The notes under the pieces are model-generated. The model was not told the DNA's origin. It ran no database searches and saw only the letters and a list, made by a program, of their open reading frames with translations. A stretch of DNA of 64,000 bases, taken from assembly GCA_020638635.1 (NCBI GenBank), contig JACKIE010000003.1:1-64000 (forward strand), in the 5' to 3' direction. A program made the translations under genes and the position numbers. Source of the stretch: Planctomycetota bacterium. GTDB taxonomy: Bacteria; Planctomycetota; UBA8742; UBA2392. Shown one piece after another: positions 30,859 through 39,388 of this stretch (positions within the stretch are counted from its first letter, which is position 1; each line of letters starts with the position of its first letter).

Positions 30859-33351
30859 CTAGTCCTCAGGCTTGCTGATCACTCCGGACCACAAGGTCTC
30901 GAACACCAGGAAAGCAACGCCCAGGATTGCCAGCCACATCCACTCGCGGTTGCCCTCGTCTCCGCCCAGGGGACCTCCGTCTCCCAGTTCTTCGCCGCTG
31001 CGCACCAGGAGGAAATCCTCGTGGCCCAGGGCCTCCTTCAGGGCTGCTTCCACGTCGGCGCGTGCGTCAACGCCGGCTTCCGTGCCTGCGGGTCTCTCGA
31101 CCGGGCTGAGTTTGGCCACGTCCGACTCGCGCGCCTCCAGGTTCACGGCGAAGCGCTCCTGCCACTTCTTCTTCGTCTCGCCGCCTTCCATGCGGTCCAG
31201 CGCCGTCACCGTATAGACGCCGGGCTGAGCCGTGCCGCCGAACTCAAGCAGCTTCAGGTTGTCCTCAGCCGTACTGACAAGCTCGGTCGTCGTGCCAGCG
31301 GGATCCCGCACCGTGTAACCGGGCGCGATGTCGGTGACGCGCAGCACGCGGCGATAAGGCTCACCCACCGCCAGGTTGCTGTAACGTGCCTCGTTGGCCG
31401 TCAGGTACCCCGCCACCTCAAGGTACAGGAACAGCGGCAGCCCGTTGCCTACGCGCCACAGGCTGTTCCAAGCGCCGGACGCCGAACTGCTGACGTAGAC
31501 GACCCGGCCACGGCCGTAAGGGCGCTCCAGCATGAACGGCTGGGGCTGGCCGGGGGTGTTGACATTCAGCAGCACCCGCGTCGGGCGCAGGGGATCCGCT
31601 TCGACGCCCTGGGGCAGCTCGACGCTGCGCCAGTTTCGGATGCCTTGCGGCTCGGTGATGATCGCCAGGTTCTCGGGCGTGTCGCTGAACAGTTTGATTA
31701 CGGGGTGTTCACGATCACCGGGCGCCAGGTTGAAGTGAGGGGCTGTGTCGCCGTCGTCGCTGCCCGCGGGACGACCCAGCTTGGCGGGAAGCAGTCCCTG
31801 GCCCTTCTGGTAAAGCAAGGCGTTGTACTTCTGGTAGTCAACCTGCCCGCCGTCGAAGATCAGCAGCCCAAAGCCGGCGTCCACGAAGTCAGCCAGTTTG
31901 CCCGCCACGCCCTCGGGTATGTCGCGCACGTTCGCCAGCACCACGAGACGGTAGTCAAGGAAGCTGTCCACGGCGGCAAGCTGATCGGCGCGCATGGTGA
32001 CCACGCGGTTGGGCGTGATGCGCACGGCGGGCTCGTCGCCGGCCTCGCCCTCGATTCGGCTGCTGCTGATGCCCAGCGCCGTCTCGAGGTAGAAGGTTTC
32101 ATCCTTGTCCGGGTCCGGGTGCGGAGAGCCGTTGACCACCAGGATCGGAATGCTGGGAACCACGTGCACCACCAGGCTGCGGGTGTTGTCGGCCTTCAGG
32201 GCATCTGCCTGCTCGGTGAAGATTTCGATCACGCGCGAAGCGCCGTTTTTCTGCTCGTCTTCCTTCAACTCGAGCTCGCGGGGAGAAAGCGTGAGCGGGA
32301 TGTTGGTGCGCGGCTCGCCGGGAGAGAGCTCGATGGTGGCCGAAAAGGGCTTCTCCGTGCCGCCGTCCACGCGATACTTCAGGCGCACGGCGCGGCGCTC
32401 GGCGCGGGTGGAGGAAGCATAGTAGGCCAGGTCCACGAACACGCCGGCTTCCATGCCGTTGCCGATGATGCGCTCGGCCACGCGCACGTCCGTGATTGCT
32501 ACATTCTGCGTGTTGTCGAAGCCGGCGTCGTAGAACGTCATGGAGGTTCCCGACTTTCGCAGCCGTTCATAGATGCGGTTGGTGGTCTCCATGAACTCCG
32601 CGCTTGCGGGGCCGTCCTTGCGCAACTCTCCCCAGCCGCTCATGCAGTAGTCGGAGACCACTACCAGGCCCACGGCGTCGCTTTCCGGCGTAGAGTCCAC
32701 TACGCGGGCGACCTCACGGAACGCGGCCAGCATGTTGGTGTCCACGGCGGCCAGCGAGGTAGCCGTGATTTCGCGCCGCGCGGCCTCGATGTTCAGCGAA
32801 CTCAACTGGCCGACGCGGCGACGGCGGCTCTTGGACGCCTCTTCGTCGGTCATTGCCGTTCCGCCCAATCCCGGCGGAACGTAGACGTCCGAGATGCGGA
32901 TGATGGTGACGCGGTCGCGGTTGGGCTCGAGGCTGTCCACCACGGCCAGCGCGTACTGTCGCGCGCGGTCGAAGCTGGTCTGGCCTTCCTGCTCGTAGCC
33001 CATGCTGGCGCTGTTGTCGAGCACCAGCACCAGGTGCAGGGGTGAATCGGTGGAAAGGCTGCCGCGCGTGAGCCCCAGGCTTTCGTCGGCCCAGTCCTTG
33101 ATGCGCTCGCAGCCCATGGGGAACAGCGCCGCCGCGATCAGGATCACCGCCGCGATGCGCAGCAGCAGCATGATCAGGCTTTCCATCTGCAGCTTGCGAC
33201 GCGTCTTCTGGTAGGCGCGCAGCAGGAATTCCATGGCCGCCCAGTCCACCTTGCGGTAGCGCGTCAGGTTGATCAGGTGGATGATGATCGGCACCGCGGC
33301 CGCGGTCAGCGGCACGCCAAGTCCAAGTGTCCAGATCAGCCAGGTAGGCAT
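30859..33351 (-). CDS. BatA-like VWA membrane protein
   Basis: 830 aa with GGAGG eight bases before the ATG. The N-terminus is the BatA/aerotolerance-regulator domain: two helices, with IPIIIHLINLTRYRKVDWAA and MEFLLRAYQKTRRKLQME between them. A VWA domain follows with MIDAS DNSAS (VLVLDNSASMGYEQEG) and a later VVSDYCMSG. The middle contains a flavodoxin/GATase-like section (DYRLVVLANVRDIPEGV, FVDAGFGLLIFDGG), and the C-terminus is one transmembrane helix (MWLAILGVAFLVFETLW). Works in the membrane next to DUF58 and MoxR partners encoded upstream. Substrate unknown. Confidence 0.9.
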   Translation of the reverse strand: MPTWLIWTLGLGVPLTAAAVPIIIHLINLTRYRKVDWAAMEFLLRAYQKTRRKLQMESLIMLLLRIAAVILIAAALFPMGCERIKDWADESLGLTRGSLSTDSPLHLVLVLDNSASMGYEQEGQTSFDRARQYALAVVDSLEPNRDRVTIIRISDVYVPPGLGGTAMTDEEASKSRRRRVGQLSSLNIEAARREITATSLAAVDTNMLAAFREVARVVDSTPESDAVGLVVVSDYCMSGWGELRKDGPASAEFMETTNRIYERLRKSGTSMTFYDAGFDNTQNVAITDVRVAERIIGNGMEAGVFVDLAYYASSTRAERRAVRLKYRVDGGTEKPFSATIELSPGEPRTNIPLTLSPRELELKEDEQKNGASRVIEIFTEQADALKADNTRSLVVHVVPSIPILVVNGSPHPDPDKDETFYLETALGISSSRIEGEAGDEPAVRITPNRVVTMRADQLAAVDSFLDYRLVVLANVRDIPEGVAGKLADFVDAGFGLLIFDGGQVDYQKYNALLYQKGQGLLPAKLGRPAGSDDGDTAPHFNLAPGDREHPVIKLFSDTPENLAIITEPQGIRNWRSVELPQGVEADPLRPTRVLLNVNTPGQPQPFMLERPYGRGRVVYVSSSASGAWNSLWRVGNGLPLFLYLEVAGYLTANEARYSNLAVGEPYRRVLRVTDIAPGYTVRDPAGTTTELVSTAEDNLKLLEFGGTAQPGVYTVTALDRMEGGETKKKWQERFAVNLEARESDVAKLSPVERPAGTEAGVDARADVEAALKEALGHEDFLLVRSGEELGDGGPLGGDEGNREWMWLAILGVAFLVFETLWSGVISKPED

Positions 33352-33370
33352 CAGGAAGCCCTCCGGGCTG

Positions 33371-33526
33371 ATTCTGGATTTTGGATTTTGGATTTTGGAT
33401 TGTTGGACTCACACGAGGGCACGAAGACACGAAGAGCCTTGTCTTCGTGGCTTTGTGGCTTTGTGTGAAGCTGTAGTTTGCTGTTGCTGCTCAATTCAAA
33501 ATCCAAAATCGAAAATCCAAAATCCA
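33371..33526. repeat. Nested word palindrome (GGATTTTGGATTTTGG / CACGAAG)
   Basis: The outer left arm is ATTCTGGATTTTGGATTTTG + GATTTTGGATTG (33371-33402); the outer right arm is CAATTCAAAATCCAAAATCG + AAAATCCAAAATCCAG (33491-33526). The inner arms are CACGAGGGCACGAAGACACG (33412-33431) and CTTCGTGGCTTTGTGGCTTT (33443-33462). The core is TGTAGTTTGCTGTTGCTGC. It fills the 176-base gap between the BatA-like and DUF58 genes, ending 2 bases before the DUF58 stop. Confidence 0.85.
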
Positions 33527-33527
33527 G

Positions 33528-34430
33528 CTACGCTCTCGTTCCGGTCCTTCTTGCCAGGTAGGCCTGCAGGGCCACGCCCAGCGGCATGCTGGTGTCCATC
33601 AGTTGAAAGTCGGCCTTGGCGCGCAGGCATACGCGGCGCACCTCGGCCGTGAAGTGGTTTACTTCTTCCAGATACGCCTTGCGCAGGCTGCGCGGATCCA
33701 CCAGCAGGTCCGGGTAGCCCTCCATGCCCAGGAACTGCGTGAGCCGGTCGAAGGTGAACTCGCGCTCCATGGGGTCCATCACGTTGAACACGATCACGTC
33801 GTGCTTGCGCGCGGCCAGGTGCTCGAGGCCTTTCTTGAGGTGCTTCAGGTCGTCGAACAGGTCGCTGATCACCATCACCATGCCGCGCCGGCCGGTGCGC
33901 TGGGCCACGTCGGTCAGCACTTCGCCGATGTTGGTTTTCTTCTGGGGCGCGCGCTCGTGCATGGTGGCGAGCATGCGCATCAGGGTGACCTGGCTGTTGG
34001 CGGGCGGCACCCAGTCGAACAGCTTTTCGTCGAACAGGGCCAGGCCCGCGGCGTCGGACTGCTTCTGGATCAGGTAGGCCAGGCTGGCGGCCATGTACTT
34101 GCCGTACTCCATCTTGGACTGGTTCTCGCCGCTCTGGTAGCGCATGGATTCGCTGGCATCCAGCACGATCACGGCGCGGAAGTTGGTCTCTTCCTCATAT
34201 TCCTTGATGTAGTACTTGTCAGACTTGGCGTAGGCCTTCCAGTCAAGGAAGCGCAGGTCGTCGCCGGCCACGTATTCGCGGTGCTGCGCGAACTCGACGC
34301 TGAAGCCCCGGTACGGCGAGCGGTGCATGCCGGAAATGAACCCCTCCACCACGTTGCGCGCGGTGACTTCCAGGTGCCGGATGTTGTTCAGCACCTGCGG
34401 GTCGAGATATCTCTGGTACGGTTCAGCCAT
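33528..34430 (-). CDS. DUF58 domain protein
   Basis: 300 aa, the standard length. The DUF58 core is SPYRGFSVEFAQHREYVAGDD followed by RFLDWKAYAKSDKYYIKEYE. Then a VWA-like part: FRAVIVLDASESMRYQSGEN with a DxSxS metal site, and MVMVISDLFDD. DUF58 proteins regularly sit beside MoxR ATPases and BatA-type proteins and are thought to act as their partners. Soluble, cytoplasmic. Upstream gene ends 35 bases away. Confidence 0.94.
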   Translation of the reverse strand: MAEPYQRYLDPQVLNNIRHLEVTARNVVEGFISGMHRSPYRGFSVEFAQHREYVAGDDLRFLDWKAYAKSDKYYIKEYEEETNFRAVIVLDASESMRYQSGENQSKMEYGKYMAASLAYLIQKQSDAAGLALFDEKLFDWVPPANSQVTLMRMLATMHERAPQKKTNIGEVLTDVAQRTGRRGMVMVISDLFDDLKHLKKGLEHLAARKHDVIVFNVMDPMEREFTFDRLTQFLGMEGYPDLLVDPRSLRKAYLEEVNHFTAEVRRVCLRAKADFQLMDTSMPLGVALQAYLARRTGTRA

Positions 34431-34436
34431 GGTTCG

Positions 34437-34458
34437 GGTTTCAGGCTCCAGGGAAACC
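34437..34458. repeat. Small GGTTTC/GAAACC palindrome
   Basis: GGTTTC - AGGCTCCAGG - GAAACC (34437-34458) sits in the 35-base gap between DUF58 and the upstream gene. It looks like a worn copy of the CAGGTTTCAGG word family of 45280-45365. Confidence 0.4.
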
Positions 34459-34465
34459 GCTTCCC

Positions 34466-35578
34466 CTATTCCTTAAGTGCTGCCTTTGCTTCCTGCGCAA
34501 GAATTCCTTGTCCCTCGCTCAGGGACTTAAGCAGAGTCTTTGCCCGCTCACTGTCCTGCTTGCCCAGCCAGCGCACGGCGACGATCTTTTCCGCCGGCGC
34601 ACGGTCCGACGTTGCGACCTGAGCGAACAGCTCAAGCGACTCTCCCCCGTCCGCCTCCGCCAGCAGAGCCAGCATCTCCAGGCGCCTGTCCTCCGGCGCC
34701 TTCTTATATGCTTCGGCCAGCCTGGCGACCTGCTTGTACTGCGTGGCCGCAAAGCCCGCCCAGGCTTCCGCCTCGTATTCGTTCTCCAGCTCGCCGGACC
34801 AGGCCAGGCCGTAGCTGAACAACATCTCGCGCCGGGCCGCCCCATCTGCTTCGTGCTCAATGGCGCTCTTCAGCGCCAGCTTGCATTCCTCCGTGCGCAG
34901 GCGCCCGAGAAGCATCGCCGCGATGGCCCGCACTTCCGGCTGCGGCGACTTTACCTGCTCAAGCGCCGCGCCTGTCACCAGCACCTCGCCGAAGTCCACC
35001 ATCTCCTTCAGCAGCGAGAGCCGCGCCCCCGCCGATGATCCTGCCAACTGCTCCACGGCCTGCTTTGCCGCCTGGCCCGGGTCGGGGAACTGGCTTTCTC
35101 CCCCACCGTGAGCCAGTTTTTCGCGCCACAGCTCGGCGGCCGCCTGCTCGCCCCAGGCGCGCCACACCAGGTCGCGGGCCTTGTCCTGCGCCCGGTCCGC
35201 GACCGCCGGGCCCGTCTTCAGCGCGTCCAGCTCGTTCTGCAGCAGGGTCGCCCGGGTCTCGGCGACCGCTCTTCCGCCTTCGGACTCGGCCAGCTTGCCC
35301 CTGGCTTCGTCGGCCGTCTTCTTGATGTCAATCGCGCGCTGCACGGCCTCCTGATACTTTTCCTCGCTTACCTTGCCCCAGCCTTGGAAGAGCATGACCA
35401 TGAAGGCGACGGCCATGCCGAGGTACAGCAGCCTGCTGAGCCAGCGGGTGAACTTGACCAGGCCGGGGCTGAAAGCGCCTGCCTGCGCGTAGCGCTCGAG
35501 CTCTTCTTCCAGCTCCTCTTTGCGGGCCTGGAGAGCTTCGTCTTTCTCCTTCTGCTTGTCTGTTTCCGTTTCGCTCAT
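34466..35578 (-). CDS. Single-pass membrane protein with HEAT-like repeats
   Basis: 370 aa from ATG 35578 (35584 is also possible). A charged coiled coil (KEKDEALQARKEELEEELER) leads to one transmembrane helix (about 46-66, LLYLGMAVAFMVMLFQGW). The C-terminal part is helical: LEQVKSPQPEVRAIAAMLLGRL is a HEAT repeat, and similar helices continue to the end. It lies between the MoxR and DUF58 genes, where related clusters often carry an extra membrane component. Probably a scaffold for that complex (inference). Confidence 0.82.
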   Translation of the reverse strand: MSETETDKQKEKDEALQARKEELEEELERYAQAGAFSPGLVKFTRWLSRLLYLGMAVAFMVMLFQGWGKVSEEKYQEAVQRAIDIKKTADEARGKLAESEGGRAVAETRATLLQNELDALKTGPAVADRAQDKARDLVWRAWGEQAAAELWREKLAHGGGESQFPDPGQAAKQAVEQLAGSSAGARLSLLKEMVDFGEVLVTGAALEQVKSPQPEVRAIAAMLLGRLRTEECKLALKSAIEHEADGAARREMLFSYGLAWSGELENEYEAEAWAGFAATQYKQVARLAEAYKKAPEDRRLEMLALLAEADGGESLELFAQVATSDRAPAEKIVAVRWLGKQDSERAKTLLKSLSEGQGILAQEAKAALKE

Positions 35579-35650
35579 TGGCACCCCAGCCCTTGGAGTT
35601 CGATAAACTCACCCCAGGCGGGCTGGGCTTTGATCTGTGTGTCGTCCGGT

Positions 35651-36706
35651 CTAGCGGGTCACGTCGGGCAGCCTGGCGTCGGTCAGGCTTTCGGCCTCGG
35701 CGCGCGGGATCATCTGGATCAGCTTGTCGATGATCACGTCGCTGGTGATGCCCTCGGCCTCCGCGCTGAAGTTCGGGATGATGCGGTGGCGCAGCACCGG
35801 GTGCACCACGGCGCGGATGTCGTCGCCGCTGACGTAGTAACGGCCGTTCAGCACGGCGCGCGCCTTGGCGCCGAGAATCAGGTACTGGGAAGCGCGCGGA
35901 CCGGCGCCCCAGGCCAGCAGGCGCTTGATCTCGTCGGGCGTCTGCGGGTTGTTGAGGCGCGTGAGGCGCGCGAACTGCATGGCGTACTTGATCACGTGTT
36001 CGCTGATGGGCACTTTGCGCACCAGTTCCTGCAGGCGCATGATCTTGGCGCCGTCCAGCACGTGGTCAACCTTGCCCGCGTATGTCGCCGTGGTCATCTT
36101 CATGATCTGCATTTCTTCATCTTCCGTGGGGTAGTCCACGTTGATGTTGAACATGAAGCGGTCCTGCTGCGCCTCGGGCAGCGGGTAGGTGCCTTCCTGC
36201 TCGATCGGGTTCTGGGTCGCCAGCACGAAGAACGGCTGCTCCAGCTTGTGGCGGCGGCCGCCGGCCGTGACCTGGTGCTCCTGCATGGCCTCAAGCAGCG
36301 CGGCCTGGGTCTTGGGTGGCGTGCGGTTGATTTCGTCGGCCAGGATGATGTTGGCGAAGATCGGGCCCGGCAGGAACTTGAACTCGCGGGCGCCGGTGGC
36401 CTTGTCCTCCTGCAGCACCTCCGTGCCGGTGATGTCGCTGGGCATAAGGTCGGGCGTGAACTGGATGCGGCTGAATCTTAGGGACATGGTGTCCGCGAGC
36501 GTTCGAATCAGCAACGTCTTCGCCAGCCCGGGCACGCCGACCAGCAGCGCGTGGCCGCGCGCGAAGATCGCGATCAGGGTCTGCTCAATGACCTCTTCCT
36601 GGCCCACCACCACGTTGTGGAGCTGCTTGACGATGCGGTCGTGCGCGTCGCGAAGCTCCTGCACTGCCTTGAGGTCGTCGCCTGCCAGTTGTTGTTGTTC
36701 CGCCAT
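35651..36706 (-). CDS. MoxR-family AAA+ ATPase (copy 1)
   Basis: 351 aa from ATG 36706. The AAA+ core contains Walker A GVPGLAKTLLI, Walker B IILADEINRTPPKTQ, sensor 1 VLATQNPIEQEGTYPLPEAQ, and arginine-finger region QDRFMFNINVDYP. The C-terminal lid ends with HRIIPNFSAEAEGI. MoxR ATPases act with VWA/DUF58 proteins as chaperone-like machines that insert metals or remodel complexes. Its partners are downstream. The upstream gap carries a GGGCGACGC hairpin (36727-36746). Confidence 0.95.
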   Translation of the reverse strand: MAEQQQLAGDDLKAVQELRDAHDRIVKQLHNVVVGQEEVIEQTLIAIFARGHALLVGVPGLAKTLLIRTLADTMSLRFSRIQFTPDLMPSDITGTEVLQEDKATGAREFKFLPGPIFANIILADEINRTPPKTQAALLEAMQEHQVTAGGRRHKLEQPFFVLATQNPIEQEGTYPLPEAQQDRFMFNINVDYPTEDEEMQIMKMTTATYAGKVDHVLDGAKIMRLQELVRKVPISEHVIKYAMQFARLTRLNNPQTPDEIKRLLAWGAGPRASQYLILGAKARAVLNGRYYVSGDDIRAVVHPVLRHRIIPNFSAEAEGITSDVIIDKLIQMIPRAEAESLTDARLPDVTR

Positions 36707-36726
36707 TGGATTCTGTTCCTCCGGGC

Positions 36727-36746
36727 GGGCGACGCGAGCGTCGCCC
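36727..36746. repeat. GGGCGACGC/GCGTCGCCC hairpin
   Basis: A perfect 9-bp stem with a 2-base GA centre occupies half of the 40-base gap between the propeller gene stop (36747) and the moxR start. From memory, GGGCGACGC-type palindromes recur in many planctomycete genomes. Confidence 0.6.
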
Positions 36747-39323
36747 CTACTCAGCCTTGTACACGTAGACCCACTGGGCCGACGCGACAACCAGGAAAGT
36801 TTCCTTCTTTACGGTCGAGGTCTCCCCGGAGGGAAACTTGAACGTCTCGCCGTTCTTGAGGTGTTCCACATTGTAGACATTGCCGGTCTTCGGGTCTGTC
36901 AGGGTGCAGGGTCGATATCGAGTCAGCCCGTCCGGATCTTTGTACGCCTCACCGCGGCAGTACACCGTCAGGGTGGTCATCAGGGAGCCGGCCTTCAGCC
37001 CCTCCAGCTTCACCTTGGTCAACAGCTTCCCTGAGCTCACGTCGTAGATTGCAACGTAGGGCGACGATGCCTGCGTGAACGGCACGAGCACGCGGTCACC
37101 TGCGATCACGCCGCGTCCCTGGGGTTTGTCGCCCGTGGCGTACTCGGCTTCGAAGTGCAGGCTACCCCAGTCGGCTTCGCGCGTGCCGCCCGCGCGGAAG
37201 CTGGTCAGCCCGACAGAGTACAATTTGGAGCGCCCCTGGATGATCAGGCGGTTGTCCATCACGCCCAACACGTGCTCGTATTCGCCGATCGCCCCGCGTC
37301 CGCGATTCGGGTATTCAGCCATGTGTCCACCCGTCACCGCGTCCAGCACCAGGGCCAGCCTGTGGTCGTACGGTGCGGCGACCACGAACCCGCTGGCGGC
37401 GATCGGCGCGTTGGTGAACCAGCCGTCGAGCATCCCGCCGATGTAGCGTCCGTAGCGCGCGACCCAGCACAACTCGCCGGTGGTGCGGTCCACGCCGGCG
37501 ATGGCGCCCGCATGGGTGCAGCAGTACAGCATGCCGCCCTGCTCGGCGACGCTGCTTATCTCGGGCAGCGTGACGGGCTCGTTGCCGCCCCAGCCGCCCC
37601 AGGGCATGCTCTGGAGCTTCTTGGCGCACAACTGGGTGCGCCATACCAGCTTGCCCTCTCCTGTGCTGGGGTCGCCCTTGGGGGTGACGTCGAAGCAGCA
37701 CATCCAGACTTCGTAGCTGTCTTTGGCGGTGTATGCGCCCGCGATGTAAAGCTTGTTGTTGCGGATCAGAGGCGCGCCGCTGAACACCGTGTCCTTCAGG
37801 AACTCCCAGTCGCCGCCCTTTTCCTCGATCTTGCGGTTGGGCAGGGTGACTCGCAGGGCTGCGTCCGCCCCCAGGTCGAATCCCTGGATCTGGTTGCCCG
37901 TTGGATCGCCGCCCTTTTCGCGGCTGGGGCTGCCCGTGCCCATCACCGCGAACAGAACGTCGCTTTCGCGGTTGTCGAGTTCCCAACGCAGTCGGCCTAT
38001 GCTGGAAGCCAGCACCCTGTAACGCGGACGCACGGGTCCGCCGCGGCCCCAGCCCCAGCGGTTCGGTTGTTGTTGTCGCGGCGAGTAGCGCAGGTTCTTG
38101 GGAACCTCCAGCGGCGTCGGATTCGCTTCGCGCCCGTGGCGGAACCACATCAGTTTTTCATTGTCGCCCTCGGCGGCCGAGACGCGGTGCACGAAGAACC
38201 CGCTCTCGTGCACCGTCGGGAACACCACGGGTTGCGCGGGCGGCTCCTCACCGCTGTACTCTTCCGGCTGCACATCCAGGCCGGGGATCTTTTCCACCAA
38301 CTTGAACCCCTGGGCGCCATCCTCGGGGCCCAGGTCAAGCATTTCGTTCACGCTCTCGATAGGCGGCGCGACGCCGTTGCGCGCACCGTCGCCCTGCAGT
38401 GTGCGCCAGCCCGGACTCGCCAGTTCGGGGCGCATCGCCGGCGGAAGCTCCTGGGTACTCTCTCGGATGTAGTCGAGGCTCTTCACCTTGCGCCCGCCGA
38501 CGTCCACTTCGGCGCTGAAGCCCGAACGCTCCAGTTTTCGCAGAATTCTGCCGAGTTTGTATGCCATGCCTGCGTCTCGGCAGGCTCGCACGTACTGCAC
38601 CTGCAGGGCGGCATCGCGCTCGAAGTCGTCGGCCCAACTCAGCCTGTATTCCTCCAGCCAGCGCACTGCGGAAACCGCGTCGGCGCTCTCCAGTGCCTGC
38701 TCGGCCAGCAGCCGCAGGGCGGTGCGCCCGGCCTGGCTGAACTGGTAGAAGCGCGCGCACCGGCGCAACATCTGCTGGTCGCCGTTCTGCAGGGCAAGCC
38801 TCAGCATCTCGGCGCCCTTGGCGGCCTGCTGCAACTCGAGGCGGCTCTTGAGTGCCGGGGGCCAGTCGGGGATGCGGAAACGCGAATTGATGTAGTCCGC
38901 CAGCGGAATCCAGTTTTCCGAGTAAACGGAAAGATTCTGCTTCTGCTTTTTTGTCAGGTTGACGAAGCGGTTCTCTTCCCGCACCAGCAGTTCCGCATTT
39001 CGGGGCAGGTCGTCCTTCAGGTACTCCTCGCGCAAGTGGTGGTAGCGGCCGAACGCGTCGCGCCACTTCTCGAAGGCATCCTTCTCTTTGCCGGCGGTGG
39101 CCAGCTCAATGGCCTCCTGCTCACGCTGGCGGGCCTCGCGGATCTTGTACATGACTCCGTCGTCCACCCGCCCCACGGGCAGGTAGAGTTCGGGGTTTAC
39201 GACCAGGCCCCCTTCGTCCTGTGCGATGACCGGCGCACCGGGCCGGTTGAGGGCCGCGACGATTCCGAAGCCTGCAATCAGCAGGAACAGGGTTCGGGTT
39301 CGCAAGCTCAGCCTCCTGCTCAT
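36747..39323 (-). CDS. Exported PQQ-type beta-propeller protein with helical N-domain
   Basis: 858 aa. A signal-anchor (LRTRTLFLLIAGFGIVAALN) starts the protein. Residues ~60-330 are helical with TPR-like repeats (LLAEQALESADAVSAVRWLE). The remainder resembles a PQQ-like beta-propeller: LYIAGAYTAKDSYEVWMCCF, YCCTHAGAIAGVDRTTGELC, VVAAPYDHRLALVLDAVTGG and VAIYDVSSGKLLTKVKLEG are typical blade ends. No PQQ-binding Cys-Cys or enzyme motif is obvious; a WD-like scaffold is more likely. Related proteins often sit in MoxR/VWA neighbourhoods of Planctomycetota (memory). Confidence 0.85.
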   Translation of the reverse strand: MSRRLSLRTRTLFLLIAGFGIVAALNRPGAPVIAQDEGGLVVNPELYLPVGRVDDGVMYKIREARQREQEAIELATAGKEKDAFEKWRDAFGRYHHLREEYLKDDLPRNAELLVREENRFVNLTKKQKQNLSVYSENWIPLADYINSRFRIPDWPPALKSRLELQQAAKGAEMLRLALQNGDQQMLRRCARFYQFSQAGRTALRLLAEQALESADAVSAVRWLEEYRLSWADDFERDAALQVQYVRACRDAGMAYKLGRILRKLERSGFSAEVDVGGRKVKSLDYIRESTQELPPAMRPELASPGWRTLQGDGARNGVAPPIESVNEMLDLGPEDGAQGFKLVEKIPGLDVQPEEYSGEEPPAQPVVFPTVHESGFFVHRVSAAEGDNEKLMWFRHGREANPTPLEVPKNLRYSPRQQQPNRWGWGRGGPVRPRYRVLASSIGRLRWELDNRESDVLFAVMGTGSPSREKGGDPTGNQIQGFDLGADAALRVTLPNRKIEEKGGDWEFLKDTVFSGAPLIRNNKLYIAGAYTAKDSYEVWMCCFDVTPKGDPSTGEGKLVWRTQLCAKKLQSMPWGGWGGNEPVTLPEISSVAEQGGMLYCCTHAGAIAGVDRTTGELCWVARYGRYIGGMLDGWFTNAPIAASGFVVAAPYDHRLALVLDAVTGGHMAEYPNRGRGAIGEYEHVLGVMDNRLIIQGRSKLYSVGLTSFRAGGTREADWGSLHFEAEYATGDKPQGRGVIAGDRVLVPFTQASSPYVAIYDVSSGKLLTKVKLEGLKAGSLMTTLTVYCRGEAYKDPDGLTRYRPCTLTDPKTGNVYNVEHLKNGETFKFPSGETSTVKKETFLVVASAQWVYVYKAE

Positions 39324-39355
39324 CGGGGCGCGAATGGGGCTAACTTTACTACGCA

Positions 39356-39376
39356 CGGACCCTGTGTAAGGGTCCG
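39356..39376 (-). terminator. Hairpin between HEAT-repeat and propeller genes
   Basis: CGGACCCT with AGGGTCCG, 8-bp stem and 5-base loop, 12 bases past the HEAT-gene stop. Minus-strand continuation GTGCGTAGTAAAG has no T run, so it may attenuate rather than terminate. Confidence 0.45.
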
Positions 39377-39388
39377 AAAATCCGGCAC

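Noticed and set aside
27677..33045. Plus-strand open frames of ~700 and ~800 codons opposite the VWA genes
   Set aside because: They are antisense shadows; the minus-strand frames carry VWA, BatA and transmembrane signatures, while the plus frames show no domain.
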